Source: Diploscapter coronatus (Eukaryota > Nematoda > Chromadorea > Rhabditida > Rhabditidae). Taken from it: 64,000 nucleotides of DNA. Positions 1 to 12,479 of the stretch are shown in pieces (positions within the stretch are counted from its first letter, which is position 1; each line of letters starts with the position of its first letter). The translations under genes and the position numbers were made by a program. The notes under the pieces were generated by a model. The model saw only the letters and a program-made list of their open reading frames with translations. It was not told the origin of the DNA and made no database searches. Where the stretch lies: contig OZ038423.1 in the NCBI GenBank assembly GCA_964036155.1, positions 45,523,249-45,587,248 of the forward strand. The letters are read 5' to 3'.

Positions 1-233
1 TAAATTATATTTGACTTCGTTATCAGGAATGCGTTGAATTCGGACCCGGAATTCCGGCGTCTTTCTTTCCTCCCTGCTATGCTCGCGCCTCACCCGGACT
101 TCCGAGGAGAGAGCGCAGACGACGAGACTCTCGCGGGAGATAGAGCGAGCCCATTGGGAAAAGAAAGACATCGAAATTTCGCAAATCCCGTTCGCTATGG
201 AGATGTAATAATTTTCTTCCGTCATTTTGAAAA

Positions 234-1243
234 TTATTTAAAACTCACGATAACAAAAGATGTGTCGTTAGTGTACTCCTCGCTATCGTCAGACTCGCCT
301 CCATACACCTTCTTGTAGTCCTTGTAATTCGAACTGAAAATAATAAAATTGGAATAAAAAGTGAAAAAAAAGTTAAATAGTACCTGACATAGTCATCAAC
401 CTCGTCAAAGGAATTATCCAAGGCTTCATAATCATCGTAATTGTCCAGACCCATTTCGAATCGGCCTCCTGAAATCGAAGTGTTAAAATAGCTATTCTTC
501 CTTTCCAATAGCTGTCTTTTATGCAAGATGGCTTTTTCTTAATTTTTAATTTTATCATAAACACACCGTCTTTCTTGGAGCTGCTCCCACTGATGCCCCG
601 ACTGCGCAACTTCTTCTCGGCTTTCGTCGAATTTTTCCCAACCGACTTCGAACTCTTCGCGGATTTGGAAGACGTCACGGACTTGGCTGAAAATTATATC
701 ATCAGATAACAATCCTAAAATAATCTCCATCTTCAAAATATTTCTATAGACTTGGCTATCGTTACTCAAAAGAACATTTCAGTAGATAGTTTTAACTTCA
801 AATGGTTGTAACGCCAACACTTCAATGAAAACTCCGAATTTTAAATAATTTTTTTAAAATAAGAATAAATTTCCTCTACCATCCGAATTATCGTCCGGAA
901 TATCCGCTCCATCATTCCCGTTAGACTTGCTGCGCACCATGCCGTTCCCGTTGACCGCGTTTTTGCCGGCCGACGACTTTCCCGAGCCCGATTTCTTGCC
1001 TTCCGCGGAATGGCCCATACCGTTGATTTTCAGCTCGGCCTGGGCCTGGAACCAGTCAAATTAAACTCAATAGGGGGTCTAAAGACATTTTATATTCTGA
1101 GCGGGATTTTTAGAGGCATATTTTCTTCAACCGGGTTTTTGGCGAGCTTAATTGTCAGATATGGGTTTGGCTCGTACCTTGGCGTATTCGCGCTCGGCGA
1201 TCTCCTCGGGGTCTTCCTCGACACGAGCGGCGACGCGGGGCAT
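234..1243 (-). CDS. Acidic, Lys/Ser-rich protein of unknown function
   Basis: I do not recognise a family. Exons on the minus strand, each joining in frame: 1243-1178, 1045-880, 686-567, 468-384 and from 333. The start is the ATG at 1243, which opens MPRVAARVEEDPEEIAER. Residues about 25-115 are low-complexity and rich in Ser, Lys, Gly and Asn, with repeated KSAKSSKS-type runs suggesting a disordered, possibly nuclear protein. The C-terminal third is acidic with many Asp and Tyr (NYDDYEALDNSFDEVDDY). Reading through gives a stop at 236-234. However, a consensus GTGAGT donor lies just before that stop, at about 246, so the last exon may instead splice to one beyond the left edge. The exon chain is well supported; the 3' end is not. 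Confidence 0.6.
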
Positions 1244-1767
1244 AGCTGCGAGAAGTTGAAAGTTGGTGACTGAAACGGTACTGAAATAGCAAAATTAAGA
1301 CGCAAATAGCTGAAAATCACGTTAAAAGTGACAATCTTGAAAACTGAAATGAAAATATGCATTTTTTGATAAAATCGAAATAAAGTCATATGAAATGGAG
1401 AAATTTCAAAATGCAATAAATGAATGAAAGGCGAAGTCATTTGACTGAAAGCGAGTGTAAAGCGCGCTCCAATCTAAACACATGTGCTTTGTTCACTAGA
1501 GGAATGAGTTTTATGTAACTCCAAAGATTGTTTTCTTTCAAAGGGAAAATTATTTATTCAACATTTGTTATAATAAATGGCTCCTTTAAATGGAAATTTG
1601 ATTTAAAGACTTTTGATAAGTTATCACAACGGATAGCCTTTTACCAAAGATAGAAAAATTACAACCGAAAATAGAGCTCTCAGCAGAAATGAGATGAACT
1701 AAGTGATATGTAAAGACAGTGTAAAGTATATAATGAAAATAAATATGAGATAAAATATTTTTGATTA

Positions 1768-4700
1768 TTACATCTTCTGAATTTCGAACATTTTCACGTC
1801 GGTATCGTACCAAATTGGGGGTTCGGTATTTCTGAGTAAAAATTGATTTAAGCATAAAAATTTAAGTCAGACCTCAAATATATGACTCCCCACATATAGG
1901 TTCTAAACCAGTGGTTAGTTCCTGCGTTAGCCTGGTATTTCCTAATCAGAATAGGATGGGGAACCGGTAGAAGTCCGACCAAAGTACCATGCTGGAGGAA
2001 CTTCAAAATCTCACTTTCATCAGTTAAACCCCTGAAATTAGATGATTTTTCAGATCTTGATTTTAAGCCTGACTTATCAATGCAGATTTTCTCAACTTGG
2101 GGCACAAGAACTTGAAGTAGTCTCATGATAGTTTGCAAGGGTAATTTGACTTTCCAAGCCTCGGCCCATGCAGAAGTAGGAGTCCATTCGTTAGATTGCT
2201 CTAAAATAGACACTTTCGGTGAGTATTTCAGGGGGTACCCTTGATAAAAAAAGTTAATAAACAATACCCTCTGACGAGACTTGTTTCGCCTTTTCAAACT
2301 CAGCTTTGTTATCTGTCATCGAAGAAACTTCTGGAGTAGCCGCTAAACCTGCGGATACACCCCCTGAAATTGATTCATTTCCAAAAAAGAATTGAAAATC
2401 CCTACCTTGAACAGGAATTTCAGGAGCTTTAGCCGCTGTAGGCGATTTTAGCTCATCTACCATGTCATCCCGGGCTAAATGAAAATTTTAAAACTTGGAC
2501 CGAAATTGTCTCGTACATCGATTTTTCCGTCCTGATAGCGACTTAGCTATGGATTGAGCATCCGTAGGCAGATTTGAGAGTTGGTAAAACACTTGTCTTT
2601 TTCGGATTATGGTATAGATTAAATTAGAATTGCCTGAAAATCATAATATTTTTGAAGAAGACATTGAAGTTTACCGTCAAACTGATACTGAATAATGTTA
2701 TTGAACACCTCTAACAGGAAAAATACTAGATGGTGGTTGTTCGAGGCAGAAAATAGGAACCAAGGGGTTGAGAAGGCTTCCACCAGATGAACAAGCTTAT
2801 TCGCGGCTAACATTGACAGCGATTTTAGGTAGGGAGATACTAAAATAGTTTTCATGGCACTGAAGAATGCAGTGATTTTGATACCGTTAACAATGATAGT
2901 TAACAGACAGTCGAATAGCGATTGTAGACGGTAGTTTCCTGTGGTGATCAATTTATGGAACACGATAATCAGCAAGTCGGCATGGGTTCCTAAAATTAGC
3001 ATACTTTTGGAAAATATCAGTGTGTTGCTCATGAATTCGGTCCATGTTTACAAGGTAAGTCAATTCGAGTGACCTGATCACGAATATCTTGTCCAAAAAT
3101 GCTGAGTGTGCACCCTGTTTCTAGAAGTTGGCCTAGAGTTTCCTTCTTTGACTCGCTGCTACTGCAGCAAATAATGACATAGCCAATGTTCACTTCAAAA
3201 TATACGCTAATTTTTCATGCCACTGCATGCAATGCAAGAGAAAGAAGGAAAATTCAAACACAATTCCTAGAAACAAGGTGCACACTCAGCATTTTTGGAC
3301 AAGACACTCGTAATCAGGTCACTCGAATTGCTTTACTCTGTAAGAATGGGCTGAGTTCATGAGTAATACACTGGTAGTTTCGCTTGTCAGAAAAGTACCT
3401 GTGAAAGTAGGAACGTCGATAGGGGCCTTAGTTATGTAGGCTTTGTTTAGTCGAACTCCAAAGTTACGTTCACCAGAGAGCAATAGAATCAGGAATACCC
3501 CCATATGAATTAGACCAACTCTAGTAGAGTCATTTCGAGCCTCAGAAATGTGGTAGAGAATTGGCACAAGTATTTCAAGCACATCCGAGGTTTTCAGCAC
3601 GTAGTACATGAACTTCTGATTGTATTCGCAGCATTTCCAAAGCAGGACAAGTAGCTCCTAAAAATAAGTCTTTCAAGATTTGGTTCATTCCTGAAATTTT
3701 GGCTGTATTTGAATGCTTATCGAAATTTTCGATCATATTAAAATTTGAGTGAAATTTTCCATACCTGATGAAAATTGACCCTCTTTGTGGAATTCGGAAG
3801 ATAAGTAGCAGATGACTGAAGTGGATTCGACAGTAATCGAGTTATCCCTTTGAGCATAAAGTCAAAATCTTCTTCCCGATGAATTCGAGACAGGTAATTG
3901 ATGAAGTAATTCTCCGCGTAGCCCGTTTCATCGCCCTTTGGTTGAGATTCTTTGTCCAGACACACGATTAACACCTGGATTGAAATTCTTTAGCCATTTG
4001 ACGCTAATTTTGGGGCTGATAATTAAATCTGTAGTCAGTTTATGCTAGTTCCCAGTTGGATACTTCGTTTTAGGGTCATTTTATGCTATCTTTAAACTTC
4101 TAATTGAATTTTTAGCCATTTTATGCCAGTTTCAGACATAGGTATTTTGATTTCAGGTATTTCCAAAACCTGACTCATACCTGCAAGGCGACCTCTACAA
4201 GAGGCTCCCTAGAATCATTGAACAGCAAATAATTATACGGCAGTCCGTAACCGATAGGATCATAAGCACAGGTGACGTTTAGCAAAGAAGTAAATAACGG
4301 CAAGACATGACGATTTTCAGCTGAAGTAAACCGAGCCACCCACCGAAGGCGGTTTTCGTCTGAAAATTGAATGCTTTCATACCTTAAATAATGCCAACAT
4401 ACTAAGCGTTAACATAAAGCATACTAGAAATTAACATAATTATTATACAATAACTTTGCTCTAGTTTAACAACAGTAATAGGATTATTGTAAATGGTGAT
4501 ATAAAATATAAAACTACCAGTTAAGGGCATGTAAATGATCTCAGAGAAGCAAGTCAGCATTAATTTCAATATTTCGGCCCGATTCTGATAATGCTGCCCA
4601 TTCATGGGTGGTTTGTTGCCGAATCCGACTCCTGCCTCCCAAATATATTCACAGGAGTCGATAGAGCTCAAATCCTCGACTTTTTCCTTAATTTAAAAAT

Positions 4701-5431
4701 AGTTAGATCGCTTGGATTAGGTTTTCAAACCTTGTTACTATCAAGCAGAGTCACAGTGAACCCTGGGCAGAACAATAAATCCGATAAAACAGATAGTAAA
4801 GTGCTCGCCAAGGGTACTTGGTTGTCTCCCTAAAATACTTAATTTTTTTAAATCAAAAGTTTCTAGAGGATACCCTCGGCACAGGAGTCCAAAAATAGCC
4901 CCTCCATTCGGCCTCTTCGAGCATGTAGGGGATGATTCTGGTCAGAATTCGGATAGCTGTGATAACCCGCTTCTGGTTTAACGTTGAAGGGCTATCTCTG
5001 TAACGATGTTGTTAATAATTTGAACGCTTCGCCAAATTTAACATTGAATCTGTTATTGAATGGTAACGTTTTTAAATCATGAGTTAAAATATTTTTAAAT
5101 CTAATACCTGGCAGCTTGAAGCTTCTCCAGACACTTATAGCAAAGAGTAGCCAGGTTTTTCGGGGAGTCGTCCCTGGAAAGTTGAACTCAAAATAGTTTT
5201 AAATCGGAACAAAAACCGCAGTTTCCGGATATCCTCTGCGGGGATTGCAGCGAAAAATTCATTTGCGGTGTGGGCTGAATCCGGACCAAACAGAGCGTCC
5301 CACGATGCTTCATCGCCCTGAAGAATTAGCAAACTGGGCATTTTCGGAAAATCTCTTACGGATTTGTTTGGCTTCGAAGTCAGCTCCAATACGGATTCCT
5401 TGAAATTCGACTTTGTAGCTTGATTACCCAT
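1768..5431 (-). CDS. hid-1: HID-1 family protein, dense-core vesicle biogenesis factor
   Basis: HID-1 proteins are peripheral trans-Golgi proteins needed for making neuropeptide dense-core vesicles. In C. elegans loss affects dauer formation and neuropeptide secretion. About 16 exons splice in frame into a full-length protein. It starts MGNQATKSNFKESVLELT, and Gly2 fits the N-myristoylation known for this family. Conserved blocks in order: DSCEYIWEAGVGF (exon 4679-4518), ENRHVLPLFTSLLN with YDPIGYGLPYN (4359-4181), ADLLIIVFHK with FDCLLTI (2989-2885), SPYLKSLSMLAANKL to FNNIIQYQFDG (2839-2675), a disordered stretch, then KLPLQTIMRLLQVLVPQVEK and GLTDESEILKFLQHGT. The C terminus WYDTDVKMFEIQKM is in exon 1831-1768. 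Two introns of about 42-45 bp (2884-2840 and about 2076-2035) are open in frame and look coding unless compared with homologues. A MITE sits in the intron at 3061-3331. Confidence 0.95.
3061..3331. mobile_element. MITE-like foldback element in a hid-1 intron
   Basis: Arms of about 64 bp at 3061-3124 and 3267-3331 are near-perfect inverted copies of each other. Both contain the core TTGTCCAAAAATGCTGAGTG and differ at only a few positions, with about 140 bp between them. There is no coding capacity. The element lies wholly inside the intron between hid-1 exons 3657-3399 and 2989-2885, so it should not disturb the protein. Long terminal inverted repeats around a short non-coding core fit a non-autonomous DNA transposon. 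Confidence 0.8.
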
Positions 5432-5900
5432 GCTTTAAGTTGGATACCTGAAATTACATAAACCAGAATTTTAGGTCGGAATTTAAAACTCAGAGTCGAA
5501 ATCTAGAATTTTGACTATTAAGGGTAAAATAGAATGAGTTGGAAGAGTGTATGCACAAGGAGAAGTAATCGATAATGCAGAAAAGAGTACATAAATGCTA
5601 TTCAAGGAAATGAAATCCAGAGAATGAAAATCTCTCAAACAATAAAGAAAGTTTAAAAACTAGGAAAAATAAAATCCACGTAGAAATTAAGACAAATCGA
5701 GATTTATTTTGGACAAGATCTAGAATTTCAAGTTTAAGAAGGGAAAGGCAGGGCTTTCTTGAAATCTCCAAAAGGAAATAGCATGCGAGGTGAAGAGGTA
5801 GAAAAGATAGAAGAAACATGCTGTAGGTTCTTTTTCTCATTCCAGATAGTGGGAAAATCTTTATTACTTATTTTATTAGACATTATTTGAGATTATTAAA

Positions 5901-8504
5901 TTAAATTTGAGCTGCTATAAATCTAAGTCTCAATAATTCTGCTCTCTCTTCTGGCGACATAGGGTCGAGATCTGAAAATTTAATATTATTTTTTATTGTT
6001 GAATTCAAATTTTTAACCTGGCATGTAGAATTTTTCATCATACGGCCACCCATTTCTCAGTAGGTTTGTCAAGTATCGTTGCGCAAGTTGTTTTCGCATC
6101 TAAAATCTTATTTTTTTCTAAAAACTAAGGGAAAAGATTACTTCATCCGATTGTATACCCCTGGTTTCAGGCGGTATAGTTTGAGGTTCAAGGAATTTGA
6201 ATCTGCTATCATCCTTATCAACAGGGTTACTTTTCACTCCATGAATTCGATTTCTTTCCTGAAATTAAAGTAGTCTAAGTAATTGTGCTAGTTTTTAGCT
6301 TACTGCAGCTGTAGAGGAAGTAGGAATTGTCGTTGTTTCAAGCCATTTAAAGGTAGCTGGGGGTAGGGTTTGAGGCTTAAGTGTCGTGGTTTCCGCTGGT
6401 TTAGGGAATAAATCTTCGGATAACTGGGGAAATTCGGAATTTTGATTCAGATTAATTTTAGGAGCTTCCTTAGCAAAACTATCGAACTCATTGCCGTTCG
6501 AGATCATGAAGTCATCTCTGGAATTTTAAGCTTAGCTTTAGAATTTGAGTTTTGTTTTTGAAATTTGAGATTTTTTAATTTGAACTTTGTCTTACTTGTG
6601 GATAGAACCATCATTGATCCTCATGGGTGTTACTATTTCGGAAGGAAACTTATTGGGCATCGATCTAAATGTTCGCTTTTACTTGAAGCAAAGACGAAGT
6701 TTAAAAACGAAGACGAACCTTCTAAACTCAGTCAACTCTCTATCGGCCGCTGCCGTTTTCTTCTTGATAATTTTAGCGATGTTTTCCAAGGTGATCATAG
6801 CGGATTTTTCGGCTTTTGACATCGTCGTCGGGGGTTCTGGCGTCGGAAGCTCTGTTGTCGGAGCCTCTTCTGTCGCCAAAGTCGGAGTCTGGGGGAGAGG
6901 TTTCAGCGGTCTTCTCATCGCAACGCTAATGCTCTTCGGAGAAAATGGTAGTTTATTAGCAACGAATGAAGATCCGGTCATAATATTCCCTCCCTTTATA
7001 TTATCAGTTGACGGTGACATCACTGGTAGTCTCTCCAAGAATTTGGCCACTAAAATAGTTTCTCATTTTATTTTAATAAATAAGTGATATAATAGCCTTT
7101 ATTATGTTTGATCTTCTTCCTATCAAGCGAAGCTTCACCGTCCTGGATTTTCCTGAAATGACATTCATATTTGGGTTAAACTAAGGTTTTATTCGACTGA
7201 AGGGTTAAATTATTTTGATACCTGGAAACCTCCATACTGTCAGTATCCGCTGACATTATCATCGTTTCCTCAGATTTTTCATTTATTTTCTCGATTTTTC
7301 TGGGTTTCTCGTTTTGATGGTCCTTGCCCAAGATACTGGCGGCGAATTCGAACTTCTCGCAGCAAATCGACTGCCGGAGGTCGCCGAAGCAAAACGAGTT
7401 GAACTAAAAATTGAACTTTTTATTTAAGAAGGCTCGAAATGCTCTCCTGAGCATTTTCATACCAAAATTGGGAAAACTTGAACTTTTCACGGGGATATAC
7501 TTTTAACATTTTTCGTCACGCCTACCCCTTTGCACTGTTTATCGGTCTGGCAGAGGATCTTCGTGCCGTCCGCTTTCAGCATTTCTATCGAGTTTTTCGG
7601 GCAGGTCAGGTAAGTCTGGGCTATAGCCGTGGAGCCTATTAAGGGCTTGACGCGCACCGCGTTAGATATCAACGGTCTCAAAATGGTCTTTGAAGTTTCG
7701 ACCTCCCTCAGGATTTTCGGAAGCTTCTAAATTTTTTTTGCTGATAAAACATCGGATGAAAATTGTAAGTACCAATTTCTTCCGAACAACATTCGACTGA
7801 GGCCCCTGAGTGGTGGCGGAAACTTTGACGAGATCTTTCTCGATGTCTTTGATGATTTCTGCGATCATCGGGGGTTCACAGCAAATATAGGCAAGGCCTA
7901 CGTCAGAACAGTACATATTGAACTAAAAGTTATAATAAATCTCTAAAAATGATTGATTTTCAATCTGACATTAGGACATTGTCGTGTTCTGGGACTGCAA
8001 TAAACAGGCATCCCATTTCCGTCTAAGACAGTCAAGGAAGGGCTAGGGCAAGATGGCATATTCTCAGGATTCGGTTCATTAGAAGGGCAGCACATGTAAT
8101 TTAACCCCGTGAAGTAGCAAGTATGCGATTTTCCACAGACAGAGTATTGGGAAGTTCCTGAACGAGTTAGCATTTTAGGACAACAAGGTAGCATGATTCC
8201 GAATTGTTAACGATTATCTACTAAAATATGTTCCTAAGAAGTAATTTTCTGGTTAGAGAATATGTCCAATCGTTAGTTTTTAGCGTGTTTACGAACGCTT
8301 AATAATGAAGATGTTCGTTTTTTACCTGGCAAGCATTGAATGACATTCCCGTCCTTGTCCTTTTTCGGCGCTTGGCCGTTAGCGCACATAGGAGGGGTAG
8401 CTCAAATTGTAAAACAATCAAACGTTAAAGAAATTTCTGTCCTCACCTTGAATTTCTAAAATCCATACTGAAAATATCGATAAAACGATAAAAATATGAT
8501 TCAT
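5901..8504 (-). CDS. Secreted cysteine-rich protein with lustrin-like (WR1) repeats
   Basis: The ATG at 8504 opens a clear signal peptide ([19 protein letters not shown]), then an intron. Later exons carry repeated modules in which spaced cysteines surround Asp-Gly and Cys-Cys motifs: [62 protein letters not shown] and [12 protein letters not shown]. This pattern fits the lustrin-cystein/WR1 or EB-module proteins common in nematodes, which are secreted to the matrix, cuticle or lumen. From about 7300 down to 6300 the protein becomes Pro/Thr-rich and disordered. It ends with a short charged tail, [20 protein letters not shown], and a stop at 5903-5901. The second coding exon joins at 8157 through TTCAG; an upstream ATG at about 8194 has a stop just ahead of it and is probably intronic. 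Middle exon borders are less certain. Confidence 0.75.
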
Positions 8505-9273
8505 CGGAGAAAAGCGTTATAGATAGTTTAAGGCAGGAAAGTTGGAGGGGGGATAAATCGAAGAATCTATAGGCACTAGATATGGGTCGAGATAGGGAGA
8601 TACAGAGGAATATATGAGATCTCCCAACAAAGAAAGGAGAGAAAGTGAGAAAGGAGATTTTCCCCGAATCAATCCTCGGATAAAGCCTGATAAGATTGGA
8701 GAAAACAGGGGGCAGGAGGGAGATTCTCTATCAGTCAGGTTCAGGTTCACGCAAAAGGGAAAGCTTTTTCTGAAGGCTTAACAAATAGCCAGTTCTAATT
8801 TAATCAGCATGCGACTATTTTTTGGGATTTTTTTCTCGAAATAACTTATTTGACGATAAATTCAAGGATTTTTTTAATCATAGATTCGCTATTTTAACGC
8901 AAATCTTACAATTAAGTATTTTCAGTGTCTGTTTTGTAAATAGTTTATTTTCTTCTATTAGAAGTATAAACTTTAATATACAGTGTGAAAGATAGTTACT
9001 TTAAATATTAAATATAATTTTTGAACTATATTTCACAGAATATCACAATGTTTCATCATGTTCCCTATCATTCGCAAAATGGAATCTCGGGGTTTAAAAA
9101 CTCGTGATAATTTTGAGCAACATTTCAATAGAAATCTCAATAGAAATGACATCTAGGCATTGTTACACATATTCTTGGAAATCCTCCATTATCCATGTAG
9201 AGAGACCGAAACTGAATTTCAAAGGTGCTTAAAATTCAACTTTAGAAACCTACCCCTCCTAACGCATGAAGAC
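8505..9273. other. Intergenic, no gene seen
   Basis: This stretch lies between the lustrin-like gene start and the Kir channel stop. The ORF at 8517-8750 on the minus strand is purine/pyrimidine-biased sequence without domain features. It is probably the promoter region of the secreted protein gene and the 3' UTR of the channel gene. Confidence 0.5.
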
Positions 9274-12200
9274 TTATGTTGGGGCGGGGCTAACGACAGA
9301 TTCTGACTTTGGTTCATAGTTGGTAACGGTGAAGCCGATCTTACCGAGCATTTGTGATGGATACCAAGGTCAACCTGAAATTAAGACTTACAATCTCATA
9401 TTTTAAACTAAATACCAATTCCATACTCTCCTCCCCCACTTGATCATCTTCATCGGAGTCATGTCGTAATATTTGGATCTGAAATATTTAAACCTTTAAA
9501 TTGTAATTTAATAGACGCTTCTAAACTAATTGCACACAGGGTGGGATAATAATAGTCATAATAATGACACTGCAGAAATCACTCGAAAAAATGCAAAAAA
9601 TACGACCAGAAAATATTCTACAAGACAGGATAGTCCGAAAGTGCAATATAAAAAATTGTTTAAAGCAATAATTATATTTTCTAAAATTCAATGCACCTAT
9701 AAAAATCACCCAATCTTACCATAGTTGAAACCTATTTTAAGGACGTGTTTAGACTTTGTTCGTGCTAGAGCGAACAGGGCAAAATAGCGTTGTTCGTGAG
9801 GAAAATCAAGAAAGCAGCATACTCTGCGCTCTATCTACGAACAATACTATTTCACAATATTTACACTAGAACGAACGAAGTCTGAACGCGCTCTAAAGAT
9901 ATGATAGAAAAAATCACGATCACAAATAGAGGGGAAACGGCATTCACCTGCGGTACCTGTACCTGGTTTGAGGCAGCGTCAATAATTCTTGATTCCCCTG
10001 TAGGCGAAATTTGACCATCAGATAATAGAGCTAACGATCGGGTATCGGCCGGGGGGTACATTTGATATTCGGACTCGTCGAATAAACCTCGGTCCTGAAA
10101 ATTTAATATAACTGAAAATATGTTCCAATGATAGTGTTTCGATGGTTTTTAGCGATGGAGATTATTTTTAAATTTGAGTGACTCGTATATGAAAATTCAA
10201 ACTCTAAGTTCGTCCATCTGTTTAGCGCTGAAACTCGGCGTCTTCACGAAATAAACGTTGTGAAACTTCCCGAAATCGATGTTGTATTGACCGTTCTCCT
10301 GGAAAATGGCGTTTGATGAAAATAAAATCGATTTTTTCAACCTTTTTATAGTGGACAAGCTTTTCGAATCGGCGACCCCATAAGATTTCACTTGGAAGAT
10401 AACTGGTTCGGGCCTGAGTCGTTGAACCCACACTTTCTACTACGCCTTCCAGGATCGCTGAAAATTTGAGGTTTCAAAAATTTAGGTCCCTAAAGATACC
10501 GATAATTTCAAATTTAGCGCTTTTCAGATCGTCTTCGGAAATATCATACAAAGGGCTTCTCTCGTCAATTTCGTGGCAAATCGTTATAGGCCAAATCACG
10601 AATACCCGGTCCAAGCCCTGATCATACCTGAAACAGACATAATTAAGTTAGGGTAATTGGAGGTAATTAAATTTTAGCTACCCAACATCCATATCGAACT
10701 GATGGAAAGGCAATAGTTCGCCCTCATAAGTCACGCATCGCTTTATCATCTGAAAGATATAATTACCCTGATTAGCGATATAACTAGGAGTTAATTACCT
10801 GAAGCCTGACATGAGCCTCAGCCAAACTGCTCTTTCTCATGTCTCCGACCCGAAATAAAAGGCACAATTTTCCGTCCCGCATACAGATTACCTAAATTTA
10901 ATTAGTGGGGAATTAAATAATAGCAGTTACTATACCGCGTTTTTAGAGAAAATTAACGTAGCAGCCCGCTTTATAGGTCGAGCCAATTTAGAAAAGATAA
11001 TACCGGCCATGAGAGTCTGAATTTGAAATTTTTAGAAAAAGATTTGGAAAAAATCCCACTTGTATACATACACCATATATGAATTGGAGACACATGGTTA
11101 AAATTGACACTGGACACTCGTCTGTGGGGTAGCTAAAAAGATTTTTTAAATCGAAAGAAATAAACTATTTACCGAAATCCATAACCTATAGTAGTTTGAG
11201 TCGTGAAACTGAACAAAAACGCAGTCGTAGGGTTATTCAGATTCATGATACATGGAGTCCAAGAAGCGTTGGAGGCATTAATAATATCTCCATGTTGCTG
11301 GGCTTAAACTTTCGACTAAAAAAGTAATTTTAAATTCGTTACCGATCATATAATAGAGCGACGCGAATAACGTCCAGGAAAATAAAAACGATAAAGAGAA
11401 ATACAACAAGCACCAACGCCATTTCATCTCGATGATAGTCGTGAAAATGTCGCTGAATTTAGAAATTACCCCGATTTTAAAATTTATGGTTACCTAAAAT
11501 ATTTCCTCCGCTGTTTAGGCACATTTTTGAGGGAGATATTGCAGATGCCCTGAAATTTTGAATTTAAGCTCAAGTTTCGACCATCTTGATCATCGCATAT
11601 TGTGTTTTGTCAATGTAGTTTCGGACATAAATTTTTTCTCAGATATATTTTATTTCCAAGTGAATGCTCCTCTTTCGAAGAACGCCTGAAGGGCTGATTC
11701 AACGCATTTCCTGGGGAAAATGGCGAATTTTTCCACTTTCCTCGACTATTTTTCGCAGAGCCAATAAGTCAAAGATTAGAAAAACGCGGCCCAGAAAACA
11801 TTCGCGCACACCACTCAAATTCATTTCTCTCTTCTGAATTCGTTTACATTTCGTCGAATAAACATGGGCCCATTAGGAAGGAAAACTTTGAAATGCGATC
11901 ATCAAAATAACACCAAAATTGGATAATCTTGAAGGTTCGCGAAGCCATCAAATTTTAAAACTGTACAATAGTGACATATACCGTGAAACCTCTAATAGAA
12001 GCTCGTGGGCTTCTAATTTCAATACCCCTCTGGAGGGAGGGCCCCAATTGGAGGTCGTGCGGTAAATGTTATTAAAACTCAGAATATTCGCTATTTCTGT
12101 TAAGATTTCAATAAGCTTCAAAATGACACCAAAAGTTGTCAGTGTATCCAGAGAAATTGTCAATCTCGCTAGATTAACAAACCCCAAATGATAATTCTGG

Positions 12201-12479
12201 TAGCTAGGGTGAGGATTTTGATATCAAAATGAAGCTCATGAAAAGTGGAATAAATCAGAAAGATCATACCTGCTTCTGAACGAGCCGATTCCGTATTCTT
12301 CTCGATCCGAGTTTGGGCGTTTTGAAGAAGGGGTATTTCTTTGACTTCACCAGCGGCTCTTCTATGTCCAGCATGCGTTGAGCTGCCAATAAATTAGCTA
12401 CTGAGGGCGATAACGCGACGCACGCCGCTTTGCGGATCATTTTGACTTCGTTATCGCCGATCAAATACTCGGTATGCAT
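9274..12479 (-). CDS. irk: Inward-rectifier potassium channel (Kir/IRK)
   Basis: The protein is a two-transmembrane K+ channel subunit, expected to form tetramers in the plasma membrane and set resting potential. Exon 1 (ATG at 12479) ends in [11 protein letters not shown], continuous with [10 protein letters not shown], the usual Kir N-terminal region before the slide helix. Next come [13 protein letters not shown] and M1 ([17 protein letters not shown]), the pore loop with TTIGYGFR as selectivity filter (exon near 11200), then YPTDECP and M2. The cytoplasmic domain shows [57 protein letters not shown] and [14 protein letters not shown]. The C-terminal exons contain IISLE-free polar sequence ending VVSPAPT, with the stop at 9276-9274. 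An intron near 10330 is open and extends one ORF falsely. A small MITE lies in an intron at 9740-9896. Worm genomes usually have three irk genes; I cannot tell which this is. Confidence 0.93.
9740..9896. mobile_element. MITE family A, copy 1, in a Kir channel intron
   Basis: The outer arms are inverted copies: AGACTTTGTTCGTGCTAGAG near 9752 and its imperfect complement CTAGAACGAACGAAGTCTGA near 9866. An inner pair, GTTGTTCGTG and ACGAACAATAC, adds a second stem. There is no coding capacity. A shortened copy with the same ends is at 25660-25712 in another gene's intron, so this is a dispersed family. Confidence 0.7.

Noticed and set aside
8158..8194. ATG at about 8194 as start of a separate cysteine-rich gene
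   Set aside because: The signal-peptide exon at 8504 joins in phase to an acceptor at 8158, and the intervening ATG is preceded by a stop and lies in the intron.
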